Shown here: in pieces, positions 44,226 through 52,637 of the stretch
Layout of the letters: each line of letters starts with the position of its first letter
Numbering within the stretch: the first letter of the stretch is position 1
Program-made: the position numbers and the translations under genes
NCBI GenBank assembly: GCA_029961745.1
Contig: CP124680.1
Location: 2,976,001-3,040,000 of the forward strand
DNA length: 64,000 bases
From: Nocardioides sp. L-11A
GTDB taxonomy: Bacteria; Actinomycetota; Actinomycetes; Propionibacteriales; Nocardioidaceae
Direction of reading: 5' to 3'
The notes under the pieces: model-generated
What the model was told of the DNA's origin: nothing
Databases searched by the model: none
The model's input: the letters and a program-made list of their open reading frames with translations, nothing else

Positions 44226-45578
44226 TCAGCCCACCGGGCTGGTGCAGCGCGTGCCGGCGACCACCGCCGGCGCCCGGTCCAGCGGCAGCGGGCACGGCAG
44301 CACCGTCACCGCGACCGGCTTGCTGTGCTTCCTGCGCTTCTTCACCTTCACGCGGTACCACCGGGTCCCCGGCGGGCCCGCCTCGGTGACGACCGCGCCC
44401 CCACCGCGCGTGCGCAGTGTCGCGATCCGCTGCCAGGGCCCGGCCGGAGCCGTCCGGACCTGGAGCACGACCTTGCGCACCCGCCGGGTGCTGGCCACCA
44501 GCTGGTAGCTCTCGCCGAAGCCCACCGTGCTCGCCGTCGCGGCCAGCCGGACACGCTGCTTGCGCCCCTTCTTCGGGCGGCCGTCCAGGAGGCGTGCCGC
44601 CACCGGCCCGCCGGCGGTGCGCGCCGCCGCGAGCAGAGCCTCGATGGACGCGTCGAAGGGGGTCGCCAGCAGCACCGAGCGTCCCTCGATGAGCCGCGAG
44701 GTGACCGCCCAGATGAAGCCGGTGTCGGCGCTCGCCATCCGCAGGAACCACGGCCCGCCGCTGGACCCCTGGTTCATCGGGCAGGACAGCTGTGCGTCGC
44801 TGCTCTGCGGCAGTGGGGTCGACGGCCCGGTGCACTCGTGCCGGGACTGCCCGTCGTACGGCGCCTCGGCGGGCCAGCCCACGATCCGCACCCCGTCCTC
44901 CCGGGCGGGGTAGTTCCACGCCAGCCCGTTGCCGCCGACCACGTCGACGAGATTGCGCCCGTTCAGGGGTGCGACCGCGATCATCGCCTGGTCGCGGGCG
45001 AACGCGTCGCACTGCTGGATCCACTCGCTGTGCGTCACCGCGTGGGTGCCGACCCAGGAGCCGTAGGGCGCCGCGCGGTGGTCGTAGCCGGGGACGAAGA
45101 GGAAGTTGGTGAAGTAGCTGCCGGCGCGACAGCTCCCGAGGAAGCCCGACACGCCGCCGGAGTTCACGCAGTGTCCGGCGGTCACGACGAGATTGCGCTC
45201 CGGCGTGTTGATCGCAGCAGCCGAGCAGACATAGGTCGAGGCGCCCTGGCTGAAGAAGAGCTTGCCGGTGCTGCGTGGACTCGGGTCGGCCGCGCGCCGC
45301 CCGGCCGCCGCCGGTGCCGCCGGTGCCGCCGGTGCCGCGAGCGGTGTCCCCGCCGGGTCGAGGTCGAGCGGCACGGCCTCCCGCATCCGCTTCGCGGTCC
45401 AGAAGGCGCGGACCCCACCGGGAGCGAGCGGCTGCACCACCGGCGCCGGTGGCGTCGGTGGCGTCGGTGGCGTGGAGTCCGCCCCCGCCGCAGGAGTCGC
45501 CGCGGGCAGGCCGGTGGCCAGCCCGGCGACCAGGGCGGCCGCGACGGCGACCGTCCCGAGCGACCTGCGCATCCTCAT
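44226..45578 (-). CDS. Secreted trypsin-like serine protease
   Basis: 450 residues. The signal peptide RRSLGTVAVAAALVAGLATG is followed by a Pro/Thr- and Ala-rich propeptide to about residue 110. The chymotrypsin-fold triad is His in LVVTAGHCVN, Asp in FARDQAMIAVAPL and Ser in MNQGSSGGPWFL, the latter resembling glutamyl-endopeptidase-type enzymes. The last 110 residues form a basic beta-rich tail (KKGRKQRVRL, RVKVKKRRKHSKPVAVTVLP), perhaps cell-wall binding. It sits between two steroid operons with no visible link to them. Confidence 0.88.
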   Translation of the reverse strand: MRMRRSLGTVAVAAALVAGLATGLPAATPAAGADSTPPTPPTPPAPVVQPLAPGGVRAFWTAKRMREAVPLDLDPAGTPLAAPAAPAAPAAAGRRAADPSPRSTGKLFFSQGASTYVCSAAAINTPERNLVVTAGHCVNSGGVSGFLGSCRAGSYFTNFLFVPGYDHRAAPYGSWVGTHAVTHSEWIQQCDAFARDQAMIAVAPLNGRNLVDVVGGNGLAWNYPAREDGVRIVGWPAEAPYDGQSRHECTGPSTPLPQSSDAQLSCPMNQGSSGGPWFLRMASADTGFIWAVTSRLIEGRSVLLATPFDASIEALLAAARTAGGPVAARLLDGRPKKGRKQRVRLAATASTVGFGESYQLVASTRRVRKVVLQVRTAPAGPWQRIATLRTRGGGAVVTEAGPPGTRWYRVKVKKRRKHSKPVAVTVLPCPLPLDRAPAVVAGTRCTSPVG

Positions 45579-45638
45579 CGATCCCCCGACCGGTGTGTCG
45601 TCCTCGATCAGGGGCTCAACGTGCCGGAGTGGGGCAGG

Positions 45639-46325
45639 TCACGACTCGGTGGTGCGGTAGCGGCCCTTGAAGTAGAGCAGCGGCTCGACGACGGCGGCGT
45701 CGTCGGCGTGGGCCTCGAGGTGCTCGACCCTGCCGACCACGATGAAGTGGTCTCCGCCCTCGTAGACCGCATGGATCGTGCAGTCGAGGTGCGCGAGCGT
45801 CCCCGCGATGACCGGCGAGCCGGTGGCCGTCGCGGGTGTCCAGTCGATGCCGGCGAACTTGTCGGCGCCCTTGGTCGCCATCTGCCCGGAGACATGCTCC
45901 TGGTCGGCCGCGAGGATATTGACGCAGAACCGCCCGGCACGATGGATCAGCGGCCACGCGCGCGACGAGCGGGCGGGGATGAAGGTCACCAGGGGCGGGT
46001 CGAGGGAGACGCTCGAGAAGGACTGGCAGGTCAGGCCCACCGGCTCGCCGTCGCTCATCGTCGTGATGACGGCGATGCCGGAGGCGAAGCAGCCGAGCAC
46101 ATCGCGGAACCGGCGCGCCGCGGCCTGGGCCTCGGGGTCGTCGTGGACCGCGACCTCCTCGCCCGGTCGCAGCTCGAAGTCGACCTCGGCGTCACCCAGC
46201 CAGGACTGGATCAGCTCGGGGTGCGGCCAGGTCGCCCGCGCGTCGGGGCTGATCCCGTCGGGGATCGCGTCCCCGGACGGGTCCTGGTTCTCTGCCGGCA
46301 CGGCTCCCACGGTAGTGACCCCCAT
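45639..46325 (-). CDS. hsaB: HsaB, flavin reductase of 3-HSA monooxygenase
   Basis: 228 residues. The flavin-reductase domain (about 70-225) contains CFASGIAVITTMSDGEPVGL, TCQSFSSVSLDPPLVTF and GGDHFIVVGRVEHLEA. It supplies reduced flavin to HsaA. The first 60-65 residues (acidic, WPHPELIQSWLGD) are an extension compared with the roughly 190-residue mycobacterial protein. It is the last gene of hsaA-hsaD-hsaC-hsaB, 11 nt after hsaC, in the order known from M. tuberculosis. Confidence 0.92.
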   Translation of the reverse strand: MGVTTVGAVPAENQDPSGDAIPDGISPDARATWPHPELIQSWLGDAEVDFELRPGEEVAVHDDPEAQAAARRFRDVLGCFASGIAVITTMSDGEPVGLTCQSFSSVSLDPPLVTFIPARSSRAWPLIHRAGRFCVNILAADQEHVSGQMATKGADKFAGIDWTPATATGSPVIAGTLAHLDCTIHAVYEGGDHFIVVGRVEHLEAHADDAAVVEPLLYFKGRYRTTES

Positions 46326-46336
46326 CGTGACGTCCC

Positions 46337-47236
46337 TCAGTGCCCGCCGCTGAAGTCGTGACCCCAGTACGACACCGCCGTGGACTCGCGCGCGACCCAG
46401 CGGTCGTCGTCGACGGTCATCCCCTCGGTGCCGAACTCGACGTCGAAGCCGCCGGGCGACTTGACGTAGAACGAGATCATCTCGTCGTTCATGTGCCGTC
46501 CGAGGGTCGCCGACAGCGGTGCCTTGTGCTTGCGGACCCGCTCCAGCGCGCGGCCGACGTGGTCGAGCTCGTCGACCTCGAGCATCACGTGCACGCACTT
46601 GCTCGGGTTGGGCATCGGCAGGAACGCCAGCGAGTGGTGGCGCGGGTTGACGCCGAGGAAGCGCAGCCAGACCTTGCTGCCCGGCTCCTTGCCGACGAAC
46701 TCGCCCGGCATGCTCATCGAGTCGCGCAGCCGGAAGCCGAGCACCTCGGTGTAGAAGCGCAGCGCCTCGACGTCGTCGAGCACCGGGACGACGATGTGGC
46801 CCATGCCCTGGTCGCCGGTCACGAACGTGGCGGCGTACGGCGTGACGACGGGCCGCGCCTCGTAGGTGATGCCGTGGAAGAGCTCGAAGACGTTGTCCCA
46901 GGGATCGCGGAACCGGATCAGCTCCTGCACCCTGCGCTCGTCGAGCTCCTCCCGGGTGCCCTCCTCGAACTCGACGCCGGCCTTCTGCAGGTGCTCGCGG
47001 GCGGCCTGCAGGGCCTGGTGGTCGGCCAGCTCCCAGCCGGTGCAGTCGAGCTGGTCGACATCGCTGGGGAACACGACCACGCGCGCCGAGACCTCGTCGA
47101 CGCGCCAGTACTGGTGCTCCGGGTTCGGTCCGCGCCCCTCGGCCAGGCCGAGGACCTTCCCGGCGAAGGTCTTCCAGGCGTCCAGGTCGGTGCTCGCGAC
47201 CCGGATGTAGCCCATGGACTTGATGTCGATCGACAT
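46337..47236 (-). CDS. hsaC: HsaC, 3,4-DHSA extradiol dioxygenase
   Basis: 299-residue type I extradiol dioxygenase with two VOC repeats. Iron ligands of the C-terminal repeat are His in QGMGHIVVPV (about 145), His in NPRHHSLAF (about 215) and Glu in GGFDVEFGTEG (about 265). HsaC cleaves the catechol ring A of 3,4-DHSA in cholesterol degradation. The ATG overlaps the hsaD stop (TGATG). Confidence 0.95.
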   Translation of the reverse strand: MSIDIKSMGYIRVASTDLDAWKTFAGKVLGLAEGRGPNPEHQYWRVDEVSARVVVFPSDVDQLDCTGWELADHQALQAAREHLQKAGVEFEEGTREELDERRVQELIRFRDPWDNVFELFHGITYEARPVVTPYAATFVTGDQGMGHIVVPVLDDVEALRFYTEVLGFRLRDSMSMPGEFVGKEPGSKVWLRFLGVNPRHHSLAFLPMPNPSKCVHVMLEVDELDHVGRALERVRKHKAPLSATLGRHMNDEMISFYVKSPGGFDVEFGTEGMTVDDDRWVARESTAVSYWGHDFSGGH

Positions 47237-48135
47237 CAGGAGCGCTCCTTGTGACGGTTGAGGAAGTTGACGGTGATCTCGCGGAACTCGTCGGCGGCCT
47301 CGATCTGGGCCCAGTGGCCGCAGTTCGGGAAGACGTGGAGCTGGGCCTTGGGGATCAGCTTGAGCGCCGCGAACGCGCCGTCGAGCGGGTTGACCCGGTC
47401 CTCGCGGCCCCAGGTCAGCAGGGTGTGCTTGCGCAGCCGGTGCGCCTCGCGCCAGAGCATGCCGTCCTCGGCGGTCTCCGGGTTCCAGAACGACATGCCC
47501 ATCGAGCGCATCGCGTCCTGCGCGCCGGGCGCGGTGGCGTCGGCGAAGCGCTCCTCGACGAGCTCGTCGGTGACCAGGGCCTGGTTGACGACCATGCTGG
47601 AGATGAAGGCGCGCAGCGACTCACGACTGGGATCGGCGCCGAAGTCCATCAGCCGCTGCACGCCCTCGGTCGGGTCGGCGTGGAAGAGGTTGAGCGAGAG
47701 CCCACCGGGACCCATGAGCACCAGCCGGCCCACCCGGTCGGGATAGGTCAGCGCGAGCCGCATCGCCGTACCGCCCCCGAGGCTGTTGCCGAGCAGGTGC
47801 ACCTTCTCGATGCCGAGCTCGTCGAGCAGCGCGACGACCGCGTCGGCCGCGAACCGGTAGAAGTTGCCCACCACCGGCGGCTTGTCCGACCCGCCGAAGC
47901 CCGGCTGGTCGACCAGGATCGTGCGGTAGTGCGCCGCGAAGCCCTCGAGCGCCGGGCCGAAGTTCGACCAGGACGACGCGCCGGGCCCGCCGCCGTGCAG
48001 CATCACCAGCGGCAGCCGGCCCTCGCCGGTGCCCGCCTCGTAGTAGTTGAGCGTGATCTCGCCGGTCGCCTCGGTCTTGACCTGCGCCGAGCGGCGGGTG
48101 GCCTCCTTGAACCGTGCCAGTTCTTGGCGACCCAT
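47236..48135 (-). CDS. hsaD: HsaD, meta-cleavage product hydrolase
   Basis: 299-residue alpha/beta-hydrolase. The nucleophile elbow is LLGNSLGGGTAM (Ser about 115), the acid Asp lies in TWGREDRVNPLDG, and the His in FPNCGHWAQIEAAD. MLHGGGPGASSWSNF supplies the oxyanion hole. It hydrolyses the C-C bond of 4,9-DSHA to release HIP and a dienoate. It overlaps hsaA and hsaC by single bases. Confidence 0.95.
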   Translation of the reverse strand: MGRQELARFKEATRRSAQVKTEATGEITLNYYEAGTGEGRLPLVMLHGGGPGASSWSNFGPALEGFAAHYRTILVDQPGFGGSDKPPVVGNFYRFAADAVVALLDELGIEKVHLLGNSLGGGTAMRLALTYPDRVGRLVLMGPGGLSLNLFHADPTEGVQRLMDFGADPSRESLRAFISSMVVNQALVTDELVEERFADATAPGAQDAMRSMGMSFWNPETAEDGMLWREAHRLRKHTLLTWGREDRVNPLDGAFAALKLIPKAQLHVFPNCGHWAQIEAADEFREITVNFLNRHKERS

Positions 48136-49322
48136 CAGTACATCCCCGGGTCGACCTTGTGACCGAACTGCTGCGCGCCGTACATCTGCAGCGCGCGCTC
48201 GGGGTCGTTGGCCGCGTGCACCCGGCCAGCGTGGGCGTCGCGCCACGCCCGCTGGAGGTAGGTGCCCTCGGCGAGCGCCCGGCCTCCCGACGCCTCGAAG
48301 AGGGCATCGATCGCCTCGATCGACCGCGCGGTGCCGAGCACCTGGTCGCGACGCACCCGCAGCCGCAGCTCGAGCGGGATCTGCTCGCCGCGGGCGACGT
48401 GCGCCTGCTCCTCGCGGATGTTGCTCATGACCAGCGCCCACGCGGCGTCGATCTCGGACGACGAGCGCGCGATCCGGACCGCGGCGAAGGGGTCGAGCGA
48501 CGCCTTCTCGCCGAGGTACGCCGCGCGGACCCGCTTCTGCTGCATCTCGACGTGCTCGGCGTACGCGCCCTTGGCCATGCCGATGATCGGCGTGGCGATG
48601 GTCGAGGTGAAGATCGAGTGGAACGGCAGCTTGTAGAGGTCGCTGGTGTTGACCGCCTGGCCCGGGCCCTTGCACTGGCCGGTCTCCCCCATCGAGAGCG
48701 TGAACTCCTCGGGGATGAAGGTCTCCTCGACGACGATATCGTTGGAGCCGGTGCCGCGCAGCCCGACGACGTTCCAGACATCGACGACCTGGTACTTCTC
48801 CCGCGGCACCATGAAGGTGCGGAAGTCCACGACCTGGCCCTCGGCGTTGAACACGAGACCGCCGAGCAGCACCCAGGCGCAGTGGTCGGAGCCTGAGGAG
48901 AAGCTCCACTTGCCCGAGAGCGTGAAGCCGCCGTCGGTCACGACCGCCTTGCCCGTCGGCGCGTAGGACGACGAGAGCCGGACGCTCCCGTCGTCCCCCC
49001 ACACGGCCTGCTGGGCCTTGTCGTCGAAGAGCGCCACCTGCCACGGGTGGACGCCGACCACGCTGGACACCCAGCCGGTCGAGCCGTCGGCTGAGGCGAT
49101 GTCGCGCACCGCCGTGTAGAAGGCGACCGGGTCGGCCTCCATGCCGCCGTACCGCTTCGGCTGGAGCAGGCGGAAGAAGCCGGTCTCCTCGAGCTCCTTG
49201 ATCGAGGCGTCCGGGATCACCCGGAGCCGGTCCCCCTCCTCCGCCCGCTCGCGGAAGGTCGGGAGGAGGTCACGCACGCCGTCGAGGACGGCGGTCACCT
49301 CGGGGGCGAAGTCCTGGTTCAT
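48135..49322 (-). CDS. hsaA: HsaA, flavin-dependent 3-HSA monooxygenase
   Basis: 395 residues of the acyl-CoA-dehydrogenase-fold group D monooxygenases. Markers are LLQPKRYGGMEADPVAFY, SGKWSFSSGSDHCAWVLLGG and VVGLRGTGSNDIVVEETFIP. The C-terminal active-site region includes ALMQ-like RALQMYGAQQFG and HAANDP. It hydroxylates 3-HSA to the catechol, using FMNH2 from HsaB. The ATG at 49322 has GGAG 5 nt upstream; the frame to 49358 adds 12 residues overlapping the KstR-box region. It is the first gene of the hsa operon. Confidence 0.95.
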   Translation of the reverse strand: MNQDFAPEVTAVLDGVRDLLPTFRERAEEGDRLRVIPDASIKELEETGFFRLLQPKRYGGMEADPVAFYTAVRDIASADGSTGWVSSVVGVHPWQVALFDDKAQQAVWGDDGSVRLSSSYAPTGKAVVTDGGFTLSGKWSFSSGSDHCAWVLLGGLVFNAEGQVVDFRTFMVPREKYQVVDVWNVVGLRGTGSNDIVVEETFIPEEFTLSMGETGQCKGPGQAVNTSDLYKLPFHSIFTSTIATPIIGMAKGAYAEHVEMQQKRVRAAYLGEKASLDPFAAVRIARSSSEIDAAWALVMSNIREEQAHVARGEQIPLELRLRVRRDQVLGTARSIEAIDALFEASGGRALAEGTYLQRAWRDAHAGRVHAANDPERALQMYGAQQFGHKVDPGMY

Positions 49323-49364
49323 GGGAGCTCCTGTGTCTGCGACAGAGTGTGTGAGCACTCAGAT

Positions 49365-49378
49365 TAGAACAGGTTCTA
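49365..49378. promoter_or_regulatory. KstR box TAGAACAGGTTCTA (hsaA side)
   Basis: Exact fit to the KstR consensus TNNAACNNGTTNNA with perfect 6-bp arms around AG. It lies 43 bp upstream of the hsaA ATG. KstR represses the upper steroid pathway until 3-oxo-cholestenoyl-CoA-type inducers accumulate. The kstR gene is not in the window. Confidence 0.88.
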
Positions 49379-49418
49379 CTTTTGCTGCAAGCCGGGGGCG
49401 CGCCGTCGGCGCAGGAAC

Positions 49419-49432
49419 TAGAACCTGTTACA
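49419..49432. promoter_or_regulatory. KstR box TAGAACCTGTTACA (kstD side)
   Basis: Fits TNNAACNNGTTNNA, with one arm imperfect at its outer bases. It ends 8 bp before the kstD ATG. The two boxes are 54 bp apart start to start, in a 118-bp divergent promoter region, so each operon appears to have its own site. Confidence 0.82.
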
Positions 49433-49440
49433 TTTTTGCC

Positions 49441-51099
49441 ATGAAGGACTCCTACGACGTCGTCGTGGTCGGCGCCGGCGGTGCTGGCATGTCCGCAGCC
49501 CTCGCGGCCGCCCACCAGGGTCTCGACACCGTCCTGGTCGAGGCGAGCGGTCACTTCGGCGGCTCCACGGCCCGCTCCGGAGGCGGCGTGTGGATCCCCG
49601 GCAACTACGCCCTGCAGGCGGCCGGCCAGGTCGACGCCGGCGACCGTGAGGCCGCGAAGACCTATCTCGACGCGATCGTCGGCGACGTGGTGCCCAAGGT
49701 GCGCCGCGACACCTACCTGGACCGCGGACCCGAGGTGCTCGACTTCCTGCGCGAGAAGACACCGCTGCGCTTCACCTGGGTTCCGGAGTACGCCGACTAC
49801 CTGCCCGAGCGTCCCGGCGGCCGGCCGCGCGGGCGCAGCGTCGAGCCGGTGCCGATGGACGCGCGCTTCCTCGGCGACGAGCTCGACCGGCTGCACCCGC
49901 CGTACACCAAGGCCCCGGCCAACCTGATCGTCACCCAGGCCGACTTCCGCAAGATCAGCCTCGGCCTGCGCACGATCCGCGGCCCGCTGACCATGCTCAA
50001 GGTGATGCTCAAGCGACTGCTGGCGATCGTGACCGGCAAGCGGATGTTCGCGATGGGCAACGCGATCGCGATCGGGCTGCGCAAGGGCCTCGCCGACGCC
50101 GGCGTGCCCGTCGAGTACCACACCGCGCTGCTCGACCTGCTCGTCGAGGACGGCCGGGTCGTCGGCGTCGTCGTGGAGCGGGACGGCGAGCGTCGCACGC
50201 TCCGCGCGACCCGCGGCGTGATCCTCGGCTCGGGCGGCTTCGAGCACAGCCAGGAGCTGCGTGAGAAGTTCCTGCCCCAGCCGACCTCGTCGGCCTGGTC
50301 GACCGGCGCGGCGTCCAACACCGGCGCGGGACTGCTGGCCGGGACGGCGGCGGGGGCTGCGACCGACCTGCTCGACGACGCCTGGTGGGGACCCACCATC
50401 CCGCTCCCGGGCCGGGCCTGGTTCTGCCTGGCCGAGCGCAACCTGCCGGGCTCGATCATCGTCAACTCGGCGGGCGCGCGCTACATGAACGAGGCGCTGC
50501 CGTACGTCGAGGCCACGCACGAGATCTACCGGGGCCAGGCGACGGGCGTCGACCACGTGCCGTCGTACATGGTCTTCGACCAGACCTACCGCAACCGCTA
50601 CCTGTTCGCGGGCGTCGCCGGGCGCCAGCCGTTCCCGGGGCGCTGGTACAAGGAGGGCGTCGTCACCCGCGCCGACACGCTGGGCGAGCTCGCCACCGAG
50701 GTCGGCCTTCCCGAGGGTTCGCTGGACGCCACGGTCGAGCGGTTCAACGGCTTCGCCCGCTCCGGGGTCGACGAGGACTTCCACCGTGGCGAGTCGGCCT
50801 ACGACAAGTACTACTCCGACCCGACCGTCAAGCCGAACTGCTCGCTCGCGCCGATCGAGAAGGGCCCCTTCTATGCCGTCAAGATCGTGCCGGGCGACCT
50901 CGGCACCAAGGGCGGCCTGGTCACCGACGAGCGCGCCCGGGTGCTGCGCGAGGACGGCTCGGTCATCCCCGGCCTGTACGCCGCGGGCAACGTCTCGTCG
51001 GCCGTCATGGGCAACACCTACCCGGGCCCGGGTGGCACGATCGGTCCTGCCATCGTTTTCGGATATCTCGCTGCAGAGGACATCGCCCATGCCGATTGA
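49441..51099 (+). CDS. kstD: 3-Ketosteroid delta1-dehydrogenase
   Basis: 552-residue flavoprotein. The N-terminal Rossmann FAD motif is DVVVVGAGGAGMSAALAAAH. SGHFGGSTARSGGGVWIPGN follows at about 35-55 and is typical of KstD. The C-terminal FAD segment is GLYAAGNVSSAVMGNTYPGP followed by GGTIGPAIVFGYLAAEDIA. It inserts the 1,2 double bond into 3-ketosteroids such as androstenedione. The ATG at 49441 follows the KstR box; upstream in-frame codons cross the operators. It overlaps the MaoC gene by 11 nt. Confidence 0.95.
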   Translation: MKDSYDVVVVGAGGAGMSAALAAAHQGLDTVLVEASGHFGGSTARSGGGVWIPGNYALQAAGQVDAGDREAAKTYLDAIVGDVVPKVRRDTYLDRGPEVLDFLREKTPLRFTWVPEYADYLPERPGGRPRGRSVEPVPMDARFLGDELDRLHPPYTKAPANLIVTQADFRKISLGLRTIRGPLTMLKVMLKRLLAIVTGKRMFAMGNAIAIGLRKGLADAGVPVEYHTALLDLLVEDGRVVGVVVERDGERRTLRATRGVILGSGGFEHSQELREKFLPQPTSSAWSTGAASNTGAGLLAGTAAGAATDLLDDAWWGPTIPLPGRAWFCLAERNLPGSIIVNSAGARYMNEALPYVEATHEIYRGQATGVDHVPSYMVFDQTYRNRYLFAGVAGRQPFPGRWYKEGVVTRADTLGELATEVGLPEGSLDATVERFNGFARSGVDEDFHRGESAYDKYYSDPTVKPNCSLAPIEKGPFYAVKIVPGDLGTKGGLVTDERARVLREDGSVIPGLYAAGNVSSAVMGNTYPGPGGTIGPAIVFGYLAAEDIAHAD

Positions 51100-51976
51100 T
51101 CCGTCCATCGCGATCGGGGCCGACCTCGGCTCCCGCACCTTCTCGTGGACCGAGTCCGACGTCCTGCTCTACCACCTCGGCATCGGGGCGGGCGCACGCC
51201 CGGGCGACAACCTGTCCCCCGTCGCCCTGCGATACACCCTGGACGACGCGGCGCTGCAGGTGCTGCCGTCCTTCGGCGTCGTCGCACCGACCTTCCACGA
51301 GACCGACCCGCCGCCGCTGGACCTGCCGGGCTGTGACATCAACCTGGCCCAGGTCGTCCACGGGTCGCAGTCGATCTCGACGTCCGGTCCGCTCCCGACG
51401 GCCGGCACCGCGACCGTGCGCACGACGCTCACCGACATCTGGGACAAGGGCAAGGCCGCCGTGATCTGGCAGGAGGGCGTCGCGACCGCCGGCTCCGACG
51501 GGACCGGCGAGGAGCTGTGGCGGGTGCGCTCGTCCATCTTCGTCAAGGGCGAGGGCGGCTGGGGCGGTGACCGCGGCTCCGCGGCCCCGGTGGTCGTGCC
51601 CGAGCGCGTGCCGGACCACGTGTCGTCGTACACCGTGACGCCGCAGCAGGCCCTGCTCTACCGCCTCTGCGGCGACCGCAACCCCCTCCACGCCGACCCC
51701 GGCTTCGCGAAGGCCGCCGGCTTCCCCGCGCCGATCCTGCACGGGCTGTGCTCCTACGGCATCGTCCTGCGCGAGCTCACCGACGGCCTGCTCGGCGGCG
51801 ACGCCACCGGGGTAGCCGGGTTCACCGGCCGCTTCGCCGGGGTGGTGTTCCCGGGCGAGACCATCCGTGTCGCCGGCTGGCGCGAGGGCGGGTCGATCAT
51901 CGGCTCCGCCACGATCGAGGGCGGCGAGCGGGACGGCTCTCCGGTCCTCGCGGACTGCGTGCTGTCCGTGGTCTGA
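51089..51976 (+). CDS. MaoC-type 2-enoyl-CoA hydratase (Hsd4B-like)
   Basis: 295 residues made of two hotdog halves. The C-terminal half carries the hydratase-2 motif LYRLCGDRNPLHADPGFAKA with PAPILHGLCSYG (Asp/His dyad) at about 195-225. The N-terminal half is MaoC-like without the dyad (LLYHLGIGAGARPGD). The position directly after kstD matches Rv3538 in M. tuberculosis, where the protein acts in sterol side-chain beta-oxidation. The ATG lies within the end of kstD, so it is co-regulated by KstR. Confidence 0.88.
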   Translation: MPIDPSIAIGADLGSRTFSWTESDVLLYHLGIGAGARPGDNLSPVALRYTLDDAALQVLPSFGVVAPTFHETDPPPLDLPGCDINLAQVVHGSQSISTSGPLPTAGTATVRTTLTDIWDKGKAAVIWQEGVATAGSDGTGEELWRVRSSIFVKGEGGWGGDRGSAAPVVVPERVPDHVSSYTVTPQQALLYRLCGDRNPLHADPGFAKAAGFPAPILHGLCSYGIVLRELTDGLLGGDATGVAGFTGRFAGVVFPGETIRVAGWREGGSIIGSATIEGGERDGSPVLADCVLSVV

Positions 51977-51988
51977 GGCTCGTCGGGC

Positions 51989-52048
51989 GTTGCGGTTTGG
52001 TCCCAAACCGCAACAATTGGGGCCGGAAACGTGCAGTCTCTGCCCAAT
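51989..52048. repeat. Diverged, inverted third copy of the 70-bp intergenic repeat
   Basis: Begins with a perfect 12-2-12 palindrome, GTTGCGGTTTGG-TC-CCAAACCGCAAC (51989-52014), identical in reverse complement to the hairpin half of the repeats at 1190 and 1355. It continues CAATTGGGGC and a recognisable but altered TCTGCCCAA end. It sits 12 bp after the MaoC stop and before the OsmC gene, again at a gene 3' end. Confidence 0.78.
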
Positions 52049-52075
52049 CGACACCTGTTCCGCAGGAGGAGCACC

Positions 52076-52516
52076 ATGCCCACTCGCACCGGACGCACCG
52101 CCTGGAACGGCGGCCTGCAGGACGGCACCGGCCAGGTCGAGCTGACCTCGTCGGGAGCCGGCACCTTCGATGTCTCCTTCCCGAAGCGCGCCGCGGACGA
52201 CGCCGACGGCACGACCAGCCCGGAGGAGCTCATCGGCGCCGCCCATTCCGCGTGCTACGCGATGGCGCTGTCCAACGAGATCGCGAAGGCCGGTGGCACC
52301 CCCGTCGCGCTCGACGTCTCCGCCGACGTCACCCTCGGGCCGGACCCCGCCGGTGGCTTCCAGCTCACCGGGATCACCCTCACCGTCCGGGCCGAGGTCG
52401 AGGGCCTCGACGCCGCAGGCTTCGACGCCGCCGCCGGCGCGGCCAAGGTCGGCTGCCCGGTCAGCAAGGCGCTCGCCGCGGTGCCGATCACGCTGGACGC
52501 GGCGCTCGAGAGCTGA
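52076..52516 (+). CDS. OsmC-family peroxiredoxin
   Basis: 146 residues of the OsmC hydroperoxide reductase family. The two reactive cysteines are in AAHSACYAMALSNEIA (about residue 60) and AKVGCPVSKALAAV (about 125). The N-terminal RTAWNGGLQDGTGQVELTSS is typical of the OsmC subfamily. It reduces organic hydroperoxides. The ATG at 52076 has AGGAGG 7 nt upstream, which decides the start over an ATG-like frame beginning at 52031. Confidence 0.93.
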   Translation: MPTRTGRTAWNGGLQDGTGQVELTSSGAGTFDVSFPKRAADDADGTTSPEELIGAAHSACYAMALSNEIAKAGGTPVALDVSADVTLGPDPAGGFQLTGITLTVRAEVEGLDAAGFDAAAGAAKVGCPVSKALAAVPITLDAALES

Positions 52517-52526
52517 GGCCGGCTCC

Positions 52527-52610
52527 GTGCAGGAATCGCCGGTCGACCGGTGATTCCTGCACTTGTCGGGCGTTGCAACGCCCGCCAAGTGACAGTTCCG
52601 CCCGACAAGT
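52527..52610. repeat. Composite palindromic element after the OsmC gene
   Basis: A 36-bp palindrome (52527-52562) has arms GTGCAGGAATC / GATTCCTGCAC around CCGGTCGACCGG, with one G-T mismatch. It is followed by a second inverted repeat, ACTTGTCGGGCG / CGCCCGCCAAGT (52561-52590), and another CGCCCGACAAGT at 52599-52610. No gene lies in 52517-52637. The position between convergent OsmC and rpe suggests a REP-like element or bidirectional terminator without a T-run. Confidence 0.7.
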
Positions 52611-52637
52611 TGCCCGTACGACGGGCGCCGTCCGCGG

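Noticed and set aside
43335..46361. A 1008-codon open frame on the plus strand
   Set aside because: It crosses fadE33 out of frame and lies antisense to the protease and hsaB; low-complexity Arg/Gly composition.
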